64,000 nucleotides of DNA from Loktanella sp. SALINAS62. Its GTDB lineage: Bacteria > Pseudomonadota > Alphaproteobacteria > Rhodobacterales > Rhodobacteraceae. The stretch covers positions 491,818 through 555,817 of the forward strand of contig NZ_JAAFZU010000055.1 of the NCBI RefSeq assembly GCF_018263905.1, written 5' to 3'. Every line of letters starts with the position of its first letter. Position 1 is the first letter of the stretch. Below the pieces are notes generated by a model. The model searched no databases. It had not been told where the DNA came from and saw only the letters and a program-made list of their open reading frames with translations. The position numbers were made by a program, and so were the translations under genes. Shown here piece after piece: positions 63,865 to 64,000 of this stretch.

Positions 63865-64000
63865 CTAGACCCCGACGTCCGGCATCGGCAGCAGCGACAC
63901 GCCGTCGATCTTCCATCCGGCGTCCGTTTGCAGCATCGCGTATTCCAGCATGTGCAGTGTTCCAGTCGCGTCCTGTATCATCACCTGTTGGAACACACGT
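63865..64000 (-). CDS. DUF4864-like protein, C-terminal part only
   Basis: The frame enters from the right edge and ends at TAG (63865-63867); 45 codons are visible. The sequence RVFQQVMIQDATGTLHMLEY, then AMLQTDAGWKIDGVSLLP, resembles the last strand-helix of DUF4864 proteins, which are small secreted proteins of roseobacters with unknown function. Start and signal peptide lie outside the window. About 104 bases separate its stop from the ATG of the beta-helix gene; no other gene is visible in that gap. Confidence 0.6.
   Translation of the reverse strand, partial: RVFQQVMIQDATGTLHMLEYAMLQTDAGWKIDGVSLLPMPDVGV

Noticed and set aside
1-64000. tRNA, rRNA, CRISPR array, transposase or integrase
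   Set aside because: I looked for CCA-ending cloverleaves, 16S/23S motifs, direct-repeat arrays and DDE/tyrosine recombinase signatures and saw none.

Overview
The window looks like chromosomal core sequence of a marine alphaproteobacterium of the Rhodobacterales / Roseobacter group. It is GC-rich (two 60-base lines that I counted have 48 and 41 G/C). It carries the alphaproteobacterial cell-cycle regulator GcrA, a PleD-type diguanylate cyclase beside a DUF3572 gene, a methylmalonyl-CoA epimerase followed by a DUF1467 gene, and a YbjN-proC-csaA cluster. I cannot name the genus with confidence. I see no rRNA, tRNA, CRISPR array, insertion sequence, integrase or prophage core. Gene density is very high: many co-directional genes overlap by ATGA, and several convergent pairs share their stop codons.

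Layout. 1-4.3 kb: end of an alpha/beta hydrolase, rbsD, an entericidin-like lipopeptide, a small membrane protein and mprF. 4.3-8.2 kb: a beta-hydroxyacid dehydrogenase, an AT-rich insert with one unknown membrane protein, and lepA. 8.4-14 kb: lipoprotein, meaB, hydrolase, rpmB, hrpB, NUDIX. 14-18 kb: argD-argF, an orphan ABC-2 permease, gcrA. 18-28 kb: SDR, EEP phosphatase, rimO, TPR protein, exported MsrB, IMPACT-like protein, hemolysin III homologue, M48 lipoprotein, a coupled 81-aa protein / class II deacetylase pair, nitroreductase, EI24 protein, DUF1467, mce. 28-36 kb: response regulator, GNAT, the DUF1501/DUF1800 pair, L,D-transpeptidase, a 22-codon microprotein gene, aspS, cfa. 36-46 kb: carB, small lipoprotein, GYF/DUF805 protein, KAS III homologue, aldo/keto reductase, tdk, cytochrome b561, then proC-csaA-hydroxyacid dehydrogenase. 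46-54 kb: YbjN, M42 peptidase, fasciclin protein, DUF3572, pleD, DUF983, NUDIX, ArsC-like, cold-shock protein, thyA-folA. 54-64 kb: a surface-lipoprotein / Slam-like translocator operon, glyoxalase I, two DUF1194 proteins, acs, an outer-membrane protein, a frameshifted beta-helix protein, and the end of a DUF4864 gene.

How the genes work together. Most are housekeeping: translation (lepA, rpmB, aspS, rimO), arginine, proline and pyrimidine/thymidylate synthesis (argD, argF, proC, carB, thyA, folA, tdk), acetate and propionate carbon entry (acs, mce, meaB), and envelope lipid modification (mprF, cfa).

The most interesting material is at the edges of this core: (1) a lipoprotein with a TbpB-like barrel, translationally coupled to a TPR + beta-barrel protein that resembles Slam/DUF560 (type XI secretion), with its own promoter; (2) a PleD homologue whose first receiver has Asn at the canonical phospho-Asp position; (3) a 22-residue, strongly basic microprotein gene with its own ribosome-binding site and terminator behind aspS; (4) an 11-bp perfect hairpin that buries the ribosome-binding site and start codon of a small lipoprotein behind carB; (5) an AT-rich insert with an unrecognised two-helix membrane protein; (6) a cluster of DnaA-box-like sequences between the YbjN and M42 genes. 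All functional statements are sequence-reading inferences; no database search was possible.
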